Assembly: GCA_005801425.1 (NCBI GenBank)
Contig: SYDY01000098.1
Coordinates: 1 to 64,000 of the forward strand
Length of the DNA stretch: 64,000 nucleotides
DNA from: Bdellovibrionales bacterium
Lineage (GTDB): Bacteria > Myxococcota > XYA12-FULL-58-9 > SYDY01
Reading direction: 5' to 3'
Under the pieces are notes generated by a model. That model had not been told where the DNA came from. It did not search any database and worked only from the letters and a program-made list of their open reading frames with translations. Position numbers and translations under genes: made by a program. Every line of letters starts with the position of its first letter. Positions within the stretch are counted from its first letter, which is position 1. Positions 51,575-60,758 of this stretch are shown here, piece by piece.

Positions 51575-53254
51575 GTGTGTGCACTCAAAAACGCAGCCTG
51601 TGTTGTGTTGCTCTTTGCGCTGGCCGCATGTCAATCCGTGCATGTTGGATCGCAGTCTCCCTCAAATACGAAAACCACAGATCCCCTTGTCGATGGGGAC
51701 CTTTTTGATCCCAATGCTGCAACCCAGTCCAATACCAGTATTGCATACATCGAAGGCGCAGGGGGCTGTACTGCCACATTAATTGCACCGCAGGTATTGC
51801 TGACAGCAGGGCATTGCGCGTTGGGATCAGGGTCTTCGGGGAAAACTTTTTTTGTTGCGTTTCCGGCACCTGTGACCGCGAAGTCAGGAGGTTTCTACAA
51901 GGCAACCCATACGATTGAAGACTATCCCGTGTTTGTGACAGCCGCTCACGATGTTGTGGCACATCCACAATGGATGGGATGTCTTTCTGATTTTAAAGAG
52001 ACCAATGTGGGTGATGCATTTAATACGCAGTGTGCCGATGGGTTTCAGGAAGCACGTGGCAAGCCGTATCTCGAAGATCTTTGCGACAGCATGCGAAGTG
52101 GAATAACGTCCAATGACCGTTTGGCTGGGCGAGATGCCTGTGAATCCTCTCAGGGACATTTGACCTATGACGGTATGGTATGCGCGCTTCTCGATTTTTC
52201 GATCATGTTACAACCGGTGAATCGGGATGCATACCGTGAGAATGCGGTTGAAGCCACATTTAATGCGACCTATGCCAGCGACATGCTTGCGCTTCGAGAT
52301 GCCATCATTCCAGCGCGCGAAGATGTATTGCATTCGGAGTCTGTGGTGTGTTCAGTGGACGGCAGTTCTACGTCGCGCGTGGGATTTGATATTGCGCTGA
52401 TTAAGCTTGATAAACCGATGCCACCCGAAGTGCGACCGGAACGTGTTTTGAATCAATGCAGCACGCAGCAAGTTCTTGCAAATACGCCGGTGTTTGTGGC
52501 GGGTTTCGGTGCAACAGTCACCGATATCCTTTGGCGCGCAGAATTTCAGTCAGAACTCAATCCTGTTGAACAAGAAAAACCCTTTGGATTGTATACGGGG
52601 ACGGGCCTGGTGGACGCAGTCTCAGAGCATCTTCTGGCGATTCAAGGCGGACGCTTTTACAACATGCCAGGTCAATGCCCAGGTGATTCTGGAGGCCCGG
52701 TGATGCTGGATGCTTCGGAAGGCAATCCTCGGGTTGTGATAGGGGTGGCGTCAACGTCCCGTGAATTGTTTGGCTTTTGTTTGTTGGGTGCAGAGTACAC
52801 CCGTGTGCAGCCCCACAGTGATTGGATCAAGAACACCGTGGCAAGCTTTCGTGACGCAGAAATCAAGGCGCACCCAGAGAATGCTTCAGCGATCGCAAGT
52901 GCATTTGCCATGGAAATCGACGCATGTTGCGGCGATGGGATGATTAATACAGGTGAGCTTTGCGATGACGATTGTCCCGTAGGCTGTGACGACGCTGATG
53001 ACAGCACGCAGGATACACTTTGGGATGGCGGGACCTGTCAGGCGCGTTGTGTCCATGCCGCAGTCGAAGTGTCGCCTCGATCAGGCGGATCAGACGAATC
53101 GGATCAATCAGAAAAGATCGGAAAAGGCTGCAATACGACAGGCAGCAATTCTTTGGGCTGTGTATGTGTGTTGCCTGCATTGTGTTGGATTGTCCGGTAT
53201 AGGCGTCGAATAGGCATAATGCCCATTATTTTGGGGATAAATTGGATACAATAA
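51575..53254 (+). CDS. Trypsin-like serine protease lipoprotein with C-terminal anchor (second of four)
   Basis: A 559-residue protein starting at GTG. The signal ends in a lipobox (LFALAAC). Triad: His80, Asp272 (FDIALIKLD) and Ser372 (GDSGGP). It shares with the previous gene the long His-Asp insert (YLEDLCDSMRSG, LLDFSIMLQPVNRDAY) and the disulfide motifs (CCGDGMINTGELC, CPVGC), and it ends with the tail GCNTTGSNSLG, a Cys-rich helix and RYRRR. A short extension after the Arg is unusual for such a signal. The two genes are clear tandem duplicates. Its stop is 3 bases before the giant gene, so the two are probably co-transcribed. Confidence 0.88.
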   Translation: MCALKNAACVVLLFALAACQSVHVGSQSPSNTKTTDPLVDGDLFDPNAATQSNTSIAYIEGAGGCTATLIAPQVLLTAGHCALGSGSSGKTFFVAFPAPVTAKSGGFYKATHTIEDYPVFVTAAHDVVAHPQWMGCLSDFKETNVGDAFNTQCADGFQEARGKPYLEDLCDSMRSGITSNDRLAGRDACESSQGHLTYDGMVCALLDFSIMLQPVNRDAYRENAVEATFNATYASDMLALRDAIIPAREDVLHSESVVCSVDGSSTSRVGFDIALIKLDKPMPPEVRPERVLNQCSTQQVLANTPVFVAGFGATVTDILWRAEFQSELNPVEQEKPFGLYTGTGLVDAVSEHLLAIQGGRFYNMPGQCPGDSGGPVMLDASEGNPRVVIGVASTSRELFGFCLLGAEYTRVQPHSDWIKNTVASFRDAEIKAHPENASAIASAFAMEIDACCGDGMINTGELCDDDCPVGCDDADDSTQDTLWDGGTCQARCVHAAVEVSPRSGGSDESDQSEKIGKGCNTTGSNSLGCVCVLPALCWIVRYRRRIGIMPIILGINWIQ

Positions 53255-53257
53255 ATT

Positions 53258-56200
53258 ATGACCTCATCGAAGGTGCATGACAATGTTTGGGGAGGATCAT
53301 GGACTTACTCCCCGACAGCTTCAGACGCTCCCAGTGCGCCTTATTTTCCACCTTCTCCCGATGAGCCGTTTGCTGATGCCATAGAGCATTCGCGCACTTT
53401 GGCAGATCCATTAAACCAAGAACATGCGAAATTGTCTCACAAACGACCTGCACCGCGTTCGATGACTGAGCAAATAATTGATCCCAGTGCACGTTTTTTA
53501 TTGGCACCTCAAAAAGGTCTTTCCCGATCACAGATTGTAATGTGGCTTGAGGCGACAGCAAGAAAGCCCATTTGTTTGATCGAAAATACAGATCTGGCAG
53601 CCTCCCAGAGTATCCGAAAACAAATTGAAGAAGTTCGCGCGCAAGGCGGCACCTTGGTTTTGATGGTCGGACCTGGTGGCGTAGAAAATCCGGCCGCATT
53701 TCATACGTTAATTGACAATTACGGGGCGACAGGAAAACCCGGTGAACGCGCTTCAGATATGCGTGTCGTGGCGGTATTACCAGAAGGTGTATTGCTTGAG
53801 GACACCGCATTTGTGAGCAGATTTCGTGCTCGTATTGTAACACATGACAGTGCTCATTTTCCTGCTCTGCCGTGGACGAAGCCAAGTGCAGCGCAACTTA
53901 AGCAAGCCGATTTACCGCGCGTGGTTGCATGGGAAACCATGGGCTTGCAAGAACGTTTAGAAAAATCTTTTCGAGAATCGAAAGGTACGTTGCTTGTTAG
54001 CGTGCCTGAACCCTCGCAATACACGATGGATCAATTGATTCTACTTGCGCGTGCATATCCCAACGTAAAACTTTATGTGCATGAAGGTTGGGATGGCTAT
54101 GTGAATCGACGTCGGTATGCTTCTCAAGATCCAAGCGTATTGTTTGTGGATGAAAGCAATATTTCGTCCGCATTTGCACGAGGGACAGGTAAGCTGGGCC
54201 AATCATGTTTGGGACCACTTGCCGATCTGCAAAGACCTGCACCCCGGGTACGGGTGATTGGCCCTTTATCGGATGCCTCGTGGCAGATGTTGGCAAGTGC
54301 ACCCAATGCCTGTTGGCCTCCTGATGCTGTGGAGGGGGTGCCAGTGCCTGCATGGGCAATGGAAGTTTCTCGTGTGCAAGAAGGCGAAAGAAAGCCGCTA
54401 ACGCCGGAATTTCGTCCGACAAAGTCGTGTGTCATTGTGAGTTCAGAGCCAGCCCTCGCTGCATGTCATTTGCTTGATGCATTGCCGATAGCACAATGCG
54501 TGGGCATTGCGTCGGACACCAGTGTGGGGGCGCTGCTGCAATCTGCGGGGAGAAATGTCGATGGACAACCTGTTCTTTTCGACACGCCACTTTTGGAAGC
54601 CTTGCGAAGGGGTGGGGATATTATTTTACGCATGGATCATGCGCGGGAACTTGCCCAAGGTTTGGGCTCATTGTTGCTTGATCCTCCATGCGGTCTTATT
54701 TGGGGTCGTATTGAAACATTTTCTAAGGCGCGTGTGATTGTTGTATCCAATGATCCCTTGTTATTGTCTGCGTTGCCTGCATGTGATGTATATACAGACC
54801 CTACGATTTATACACCGAAGGCGATTGCCACTGAAGTTTTACGGATGCATGGCATTTCTGAAAAGGATCCGGATTACAAACAGCTTATCGTCTTATCTGA
54901 ACAGATCCACAAAGCATTGCAAAGTGATCCCGAAACATTGGCCAGAGGTCGTCGCTTTGATGCTGCGACCATGGAACGCCTATTGGCCCATCGCGATGTG
55001 AATGATCCTTCATGGATGAAAAATGCAATTGTAAGCACCCTGAGTGGTGAATTTGGTGATCGAAGCGAAGCATATGCGGAACTTCTTTATCATGTGAGCG
55101 ATCCCAATCAAACTCAGCAGATAGACCCAACCGATATTTTGCGTGTGATCGATGATCTACGTTCGCCGTTGGAACTTATGCGTTACACGTATCGGATTGC
55201 GAATGCTGTATCGCGCAAAGAATACGATGTCGCGATGGCGAGATTTCCTGGCGAACCCAACAAGGCGTTGGGATGCCTTATCTTTAAATTTCTCCGCGAA
55301 GCATCTCGTCCTGGAAGCGATCCATTTCACGTGGCCATATGGATTGCGGATGGCGTTGGTTTATCTACAGAAGAACGCAAGACGACAAGTTTACCTACTT
55401 TTGAGAAGCGTGATTGTTATCAGGACCAATGCAATGCTGTTGTTCGTGCATTGGATAAAAATGTTGTTTGTGCGCTCATTGGTCCTCCGTGTTCAGGGAA
55501 AAGTCGAGCACTTGGTTTATTGAAACAGACTTATCCTCATCATACGCAGTTGAATGTGGGGAGTTATTCCCATGCCACTGCGTTGGCCCGTGATGTGCAA
55601 AAAGCATATGATCAAGGCACTACGCTTGTTGTTCTTGATGAAGCCGATTTGCTTGACTTGCGTGGTGTTCTTCCCATGCCACCGGCGGGATGCAAGCTTG
55701 TGATTGCAGGGAATGGCTTGCACGATGATCGGGTTCCTCTTCCTGATGGGATCCCTTTGGTACGGTTTCCAGAAGTACTGTATAGCGATGATTTAAAAGA
55801 ACGATTTATAGAGCCTGCGCTCGCGCATGTTCGTGCATTGGGACCGCAATGGGTTCATGAATCATATCTGAAAGATAATAAATTATCTGGTAGTCAATCG
55901 GTTATTATGTCCATGACACATACGCTGCTTGCGGCGCATCGTATCGCATGTTCACTTGATCGTACTGGACGTGTCACACCTCGATTGTTGCAAGAAGTTT
56001 TTCGACGATTGGATGCTGTTGTGGACCAGAGGTGGCGACGAGACGCATTTCATTATTTATTGGTGGAGATCATCTTTCAGGTGTACTTCGATGGTTTTAG
56101 CCGTTCTATTCGTGAATCAATAAAACCTCTTTTGGGTGGTGCGTTTTATTCCCTGATTAGGCCCATCGCGCAAGCCAATGTTGCCGATGGGCACCACGCT

Positions 56201-59110
56201 TATCAAAAGTTTTCAGGTCGTAGTGATGAGGCAGAACGTATTGTAAACCATCTTTGGGTTATTCAGCAGGCACAGCAACGACCCTTAAACCCTGCAATTT
56301 ATGGAACACCTTCATCACTCTCCATTGAAGGTCCGCCAGGTATAGGCAAGGACGTGATGTCTCGTTGGGCATGCGAATGTTTGTCTCTTGATTGGGCGCA
56401 AGTTGAAGGTGGCGGAAATATGCCTTTAGACGATGCAAAAGATAAAATGCGTCGTCATGATGTGGTGCTTGCTTCAGAAATGAATACGGTCGATCCTGCG
56501 ATGCTTCATGGTGCGCTTTATAGTGTGGAACGTCGCGATGAAAGATTGCCTGTATTGGTTACCTTGGATAATCCAGCAGGGCTTCATGGGGGTCGCAGTG
56601 ATCGCAATGCCGCTGCTGCAAGTCGTACGGTGCGTGTGCAATTGTCTTCAGAGAATGATTGCGAATCTCTCGTGGTTGCTGTTGGATGGAGTCGTAGAGA
56701 TGAAGCTTCTCATTCTTGCACTTGGTCTAAAACAACCAATTCAAAGTTGAGCGATGCAGGCTCCATGCTGCAAATGACATATCGCCAAATGCTGCAAACG
56801 GTGGCCGATGACGATGGTGCATCAGAGATCCAACATTTGCAGGCTTATACCGATGCGGTAATTCAAACACATAGAAGCACCAACGTACGTCCGTCTCAAA
56901 ATAAAAGTGATGCCGATACGATACAGCATTTAGAAATGTTGGCGGGGATCCCTGTACGTTTTGTGGAACAGTCGTTATCTTCTCATATCGAAAATGGTGT
57001 TTTGTTTATTTCATTGGCTGAAGTCAACAGTGAGTCTCTCTGTATGGCGACGCGTTTGGGGCTTTTGGACCTTTATAACGATGAGTCATTGCTTATTTTT
57101 CGTTTTTGGTTAGAAGGCATGTGTTCGGACGAGGCAATGATGCCTAATGAAAAAATATTTCATTTGTTGGATTTTTTGGCCCAAGATAATCAAAAAGATC
57201 CTGAACATGATGCTTATGATATGTTTGTATATCGTGCTTCAATGTGGACAAAAACGGATATTTTGTCACGTTCTACTTCGTCATGCAAAGCGTTTGGCTA
57301 TTATCTTCGAGAGGTGTTTGCTTGCGCTTATGAAATGATTAAAAATCCAACATCTGTGTTTGATCCGTACGTGTTGATGTCTCAGCGTGAAATTGATGCG
57401 CTTCAAGCGCGTGTCAATCCATTGGCACAAATTGCGTTGCCACCTAAACCATCGCCCAATACATCAGCCTCTGCATTGCCTCGGGTGATAATTGTCCCGC
57501 AACAGCAGGATACGTCACAGACACTTCCAGCACCATCGTTGGATATCATGGCACCCAAGAAGCGCCCGTTGGATGTTGGACTGCGAAGCGCAACAGAAAC
57601 GATGTATTGTCCGGGATTTGTTCAAACGTTGGATGGTCATTGTCATCCTTATCCTGTGGCTGTGCCTTATGATGATGATCGGTGTGAAGAGATAGACGCG
57701 CATACCCTGAGTCCTCTACCCGGTGAAACGATGCTTTCGTTACGTGTTCCATACGGTGTGTGTGTTAGCGATTGTATTTGGGTGTTGCCTGACCAATCGC
57801 ATGTGGATGCGCCTTTGAGCTCTTCTGTCGTGCCAACGGTACATTCAAGTTGCTATGGTGTTGATGTACCAGATGACCTTCCGCCTGGTGCATATCTCTC
57901 GTACCGATTACTGAAAGGTCAGTCTGCTGCCCCACCTTATTATTATCCTGGCACAGCGGTGCATAATGGAGAAATTGTGTGGAGCGAATTATCACAAGGT
58001 CGAAGTGACCTCGTGAGTCAATTTATTCGTGATATGCAGGGGCGAATATGGGAAACCCACGATGCGCTCATCAAACACGTTTGTGCATGGATCCATGACA
58101 ATTTTCAATATCGATGGTCCCATCAAGGCGGCGCAACAACAGGCATAGGAATGCTTGAAACAGGTTCGGGCAATTGTGCAGCAGCGCAAGAGCTCGCGAT
58201 ATGTTTGCTTTATTATGCAGGGCGACCGGATGTCTTAAAGGTCAATGGGCATTTGTTGTCAGGCGATAAATTAACATCGGACGGGCATGCATGGCTTGAA
58301 TACATGGGTCAGATTTATGACCCAACGCCATCGATCTTGCATGCCACTGAGATCGTGCCAGCGCGTGAGGATCCGCGCGCGTTGCGTGAGCATCAGCCTT
58401 TGCCTCACAAAGAGGATGCGCCCACGTTGCATGTTGACGTGCGTTCTGTCACGACTCAATCTTTGGCGTCTGTTCAAGTAAGAGAGAAAGACGATCCAAA
58501 ACGTAGACAGCGCTGGATGGCAAGTGAATGCTTGTTCAAGCAAACGGTGCAGGCGCGTTCGGTGATGGACCCCTACGGTGATGAACTCAAAATAAGTATT
58601 GATGGGAGCATGATCCCTTGCACGCGTGCAGGCAAAGTGGCGCCTAAACCACATGTTTTGTTTATTGGAACCCAAGATGCTGTTCGCATGAAAGAAGACC
58701 CATGCGGGTTGTGGCTTCCCGCATTGGCTGTATTCTTTGAAGAAGGGCATGGACGCATGGTCGTGGGTCGTACGCTTGCGGATGGTACGCGGGATGTGGT
58801 GTGCGTCTCGACGTTGGAGGAGTTATGGGGGGCTTTGCGGGATATGCCGTCTGCGCAACAGGCTGCCACGCTGTTGACCTCGGAAGAGGAGATGACGATA
58901 GCAATGCGTGCCGGTGTTGTACTCCACAATACCCATGCACTGTCGCTGGACGCATTGGAGCGCGAAGGTCTTCGTACAAGTGCCTCACTTTTCAAACCCA
59001 TCACGTCGCAGGAACCCAAGGGACGACGTACCCGAAGTCAGTCTGTGGGAGGCGATACGCCTCGTACGCAACCGGTGCCAGGAATACCAAGAATGGCGAG
59101 TGAGACGTGA
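53258..59110 (+). CDS. Giant 1950-residue tandem AAA and transglutaminase-like protein
   Basis: No signal peptide or membrane helix; the Pro-rich start is probably disordered. At least two P-loop modules are visible. The first has Walker A GPPCSGKS (742-749) and Walker B LVVLDEAD (790-797). The second has Walker A GPPGIGKD (1025-1032), a Walker-B-like VVLASEMN and a sensor-1-like LVTLDNPA. The N-terminal 520 residues contain further AAA-like pieces without a Walker A: VLFVDES (294-300), GGDIILRMD (452-460) and arginine-rich RFRARI, so several degenerate modules may precede. After a Pro-rich linker (about 1390-1450), a transglutaminase-like domain shows Cys1640 (GNCAAA), His1677 (GHAW) and Asp1688 (YDPTPS). 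The tail is basic and Pro-rich. It resembles no family I can name. Confidence 0.85.
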   Translation: MTSSKVHDNVWGGSWTYSPTASDAPSAPYFPPSPDEPFADAIEHSRTLADPLNQEHAKLSHKRPAPRSMTEQIIDPSARFLLAPQKGLSRSQIVMWLEATARKPICLIENTDLAASQSIRKQIEEVRAQGGTLVLMVGPGGVENPAAFHTLIDNYGATGKPGERASDMRVVAVLPEGVLLEDTAFVSRFRARIVTHDSAHFPALPWTKPSAAQLKQADLPRVVAWETMGLQERLEKSFRESKGTLLVSVPEPSQYTMDQLILLARAYPNVKLYVHEGWDGYVNRRRYASQDPSVLFVDESNISSAFARGTGKLGQSCLGPLADLQRPAPRVRVIGPLSDASWQMLASAPNACWPPDAVEGVPVPAWAMEVSRVQEGERKPLTPEFRPTKSCVIVSSEPALAACHLLDALPIAQCVGIASDTSVGALLQSAGRNVDGQPVLFDTPLLEALRRGGDIILRMDHARELAQGLGSLLLDPPCGLIWGRIETFSKARVIVVSNDPLLLSALPACDVYTDPTIYTPKAIATEVLRMHGISEKDPDYKQLIVLSEQIHKALQSDPETLARGRRFDAATMERLLAHRDVNDPSWMKNAIVSTLSGEFGDRSEAYAELLYHVSDPNQTQQIDPTDILRVIDDLRSPLELMRYTYRIANAVSRKEYDVAMARFPGEPNKALGCLIFKFLREASRPGSDPFHVAIWIADGVGLSTEERKTTSLPTFEKRDCYQDQCNAVVRALDKNVVCALIGPPCSGKSRALGLLKQTYPHHTQLNVGSYSHATALARDVQKAYDQGTTLVVLDEADLLDLRGVLPMPPAGCKLVIAGNGLHDDRVPLPDGIPLVRFPEVLYSDDLKERFIEPALAHVRALGPQWVHESYLKDNKLSGSQSVIMSMTHTLLAAHRIACSLDRTGRVTPRLLQEVFRRLDAVVDQRWRRDAFHYLLVEIIFQVYFDGFSRSIRESIKPLLGGAFYSLIRPIAQANVADGHHAYQKFSGRSDEAERIVNHLWVIQQAQQRPLNPAIYGTPSSLSIEGPPGIGKDVMSRWACECLSLDWAQVEGGGNMPLDDAKDKMRRHDVVLASEMNTVDPAMLHGALYSVERRDERLPVLVTLDNPAGLHGGRSDRNAAAASRTVRVQLSSENDCESLVVAVGWSRRDEASHSCTWSKTTNSKLSDAGSMLQMTYRQMLQTVADDDGASEIQHLQAYTDAVIQTHRSTNVRPSQNKSDADTIQHLEMLAGIPVRFVEQSLSSHIENGVLFISLAEVNSESLCMATRLGLLDLYNDESLLIFRFWLEGMCSDEAMMPNEKIFHLLDFLAQDNQKDPEHDAYDMFVYRASMWTKTDILSRSTSSCKAFGYYLREVFACAYEMIKNPTSVFDPYVLMSQREIDALQARVNPLAQIALPPKPSPNTSASALPRVIIVPQQQDTSQTLPAPSLDIMAPKKRPLDVGLRSATETMYCPGFVQTLDGHCHPYPVAVPYDDDRCEEIDAHTLSPLPGETMLSLRVPYGVCVSDCIWVLPDQSHVDAPLSSSVVPTVHSSCYGVDVPDDLPPGAYLSYRLLKGQSAAPPYYYPGTAVHNGEIVWSELSQGRSDLVSQFIRDMQGRIWETHDALIKHVCAWIHDNFQYRWSHQGGATTGIGMLETGSGNCAAAQELAICLLYYAGRPDVLKVNGHLLSGDKLTSDGHAWLEYMGQIYDPTPSILHATEIVPAREDPRALREHQPLPHKEDAPTLHVDVRSVTTQSLASVQVREKDDPKRRQRWMASECLFKQTVQARSVMDPYGDELKISIDGSMIPCTRAGKVAPKPHVLFIGTQDAVRMKEDPCGLWLPALAVFFEEGHGRMVVGRTLADGTRDVVCVSTLEELWGALRDMPSAQQAATLLTSEEEMTIAMRAGVVLHNTHALSLDALEREGLRTSASLFKPITSQEPKGRRTRSQSVGGDTPRTQPVPGIPRMASET

Positions 59111-59183
59111 TTTGATGTGGGTGTTTGTGCGCTTTGTTGTAACTTTCTAAGTATTGGTTACGTAGATAGCGCATAATAAGGGT

Positions 59184-60758
59184 GTGTGTCGTTTCATCTT
59201 TTTCGTATGCGTTTTCGGTGTTTTTGGGGGATGCGGCCAGAATAGATCCGTTCCATCCTTGAACGACAAACAGCCAATTGATTTATCGGACGCGATAATC
59301 GATGCGCCTGTAGAATTAGAACCTGAAACGCACCAATCTTTTGTGCAAATTGTACGTGAAAAAATAGAGAATGATCCCAATGCCACCACATGCAGTGGCA
59401 CACTGATTGCGCCGAGGATCGTTCTCACTGCGGCTCATTGCTTACGCAGTGTGAGCGACCAAGGGCCGTGGCGTTTGACGGTGCGCATCCCCACGTCCTC
59501 TACCAAGTTCCAAAATATTTTGGTCACCGATCCCAACAGTGTTGTGGTCCATGGATCTTGGGTCAATCGTACCGCGAAACTGTCGATTTATGATGGCGAG
59601 GCGGATGGATCCATACGACTTGCGTGTGATGGAGAAGACAAGCCCGCGCGCATTGTTGCGCTATGTGAACAGTTACGAAGTGAATGCGACAGGCAAACAC
59701 CATCATGCACGATGCATAGCAACAGTGATGATAATCAAGCATGCGATGACAGTATTCGTGGCAACGATGAATTGTTGTGTGCCATGACATTGTTTGCAAA
59801 GAGTCTTGCTCCAGAACAAGTTCTTGAGGCATGTCCTGGTGCTTCAGCGGCATGCATTGCCCAAGATGCAAATGCTCACCTTAAAGCACGCAACAGCCTT
59901 TTGGGATTGGCCATTCGATTGGACAGTTGGAGCAATACCGATGCGGCGATAGGGCATGACATTGGTCTTCTGCTTTTGCCTGAAGCTGTTTCGATCGCAC
60001 CCATGGTTTTGCCCAATATTTGTTGGGATGACGTTCTCGGACATGGAACCCAGGTCGAAGCGTATGGGTATGGAAGCACGGTGATGGATGTCCTGCATCC
60101 TCTTGACGGATTGAATCATACTGAAGAACAATTTGGACAGCGCAAAATGCAAGGCGTGATCGCTGATAAATCGGATGCTCTCTTGTGGGTCCAGGCAGGG
60201 CGTTTTTACGGAACACCTGCATTGTGCGCAGGGGATTCGGGTGCATCCATTCTTGCGTATCACGCAACAACACCGCTGGTGATCGGTATTGCGTCGTCGA
60301 GTGCTGAGCATTTTGGATTGTGCATGAACGGCACAGTGGCGACACGTGTGTCATCGTATCTCTCTTGGATTTCTGCAGAGATGAACGCGTGGCATCTTGC
60401 ACCTCCTGAGATGGTGTCATGTTGCGGGAATGGTGTGATCGAATCACCAGAGACCTGCGACGATGGCAATGTGGACAATTTGGACTCATGCACTAACACA
60501 TGTGAAATCGCACGGTGCGGTGATAACACTATACAGAGGGATGAATTGTGTGATGGCAACTGTCCGACGTCATGCGATGATGGTGATGTGTGTACAATGG
60601 ATCGCGTGCTTGGTTCAGGGACATGCCAAGTGCGATGTGCAAACACGTATGAAGAGTCGTTGTGCCCAGAACGTATTCCAGGATGTACGATGTTTGATGC
60701 AGGTGTGATCCTCTGGCCGCTGGTATTGTGGACGCTTCGTCGTAGGAGAATGGCATGA
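59184..60758 (+). CDS. Trypsin-like serine protease lipoprotein (third of four)
   Basis: A 524-residue protein starting at GTG after AAGGGT. Signal with lipobox-like VFGGC. Triad: His85 (LTAAHC), Asp259 (GHDIGLLLL) and Ser352 (GDSGAS, where GDSGGP is usual). It has the long His-Asp insert (about 174 residues) with Cys-rich CEQLRSECDRQTPSC and CEAC-like spacing. The C-terminal region holds a full myxobacterial disulfide repeat (CGNGVIESPETCDDGNVDNL, then CTNTC) and ends with GC, a hydrophobic helix and RRRRMA. More diverged from the first two proteases than those are from each other. It overlaps the next gene by 4 bases. Confidence 0.87.
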   Translation: MCRFIFFVCVFGVFGGCGQNRSVPSLNDKQPIDLSDAIIDAPVELEPETHQSFVQIVREKIENDPNATTCSGTLIAPRIVLTAAHCLRSVSDQGPWRLTVRIPTSSTKFQNILVTDPNSVVVHGSWVNRTAKLSIYDGEADGSIRLACDGEDKPARIVALCEQLRSECDRQTPSCTMHSNSDDNQACDDSIRGNDELLCAMTLFAKSLAPEQVLEACPGASAACIAQDANAHLKARNSLLGLAIRLDSWSNTDAAIGHDIGLLLLPEAVSIAPMVLPNICWDDVLGHGTQVEAYGYGSTVMDVLHPLDGLNHTEEQFGQRKMQGVIADKSDALLWVQAGRFYGTPALCAGDSGASILAYHATTPLVIGIASSSAEHFGLCMNGTVATRVSSYLSWISAEMNAWHLAPPEMVSCCGNGVIESPETCDDGNVDNLDSCTNTCEIARCGDNTIQRDELCDGNCPTSCDDGDVCTMDRVLGSGTCQVRCANTYEESLCPERIPGCTMFDAGVILWPLVLWTLRRRRMA

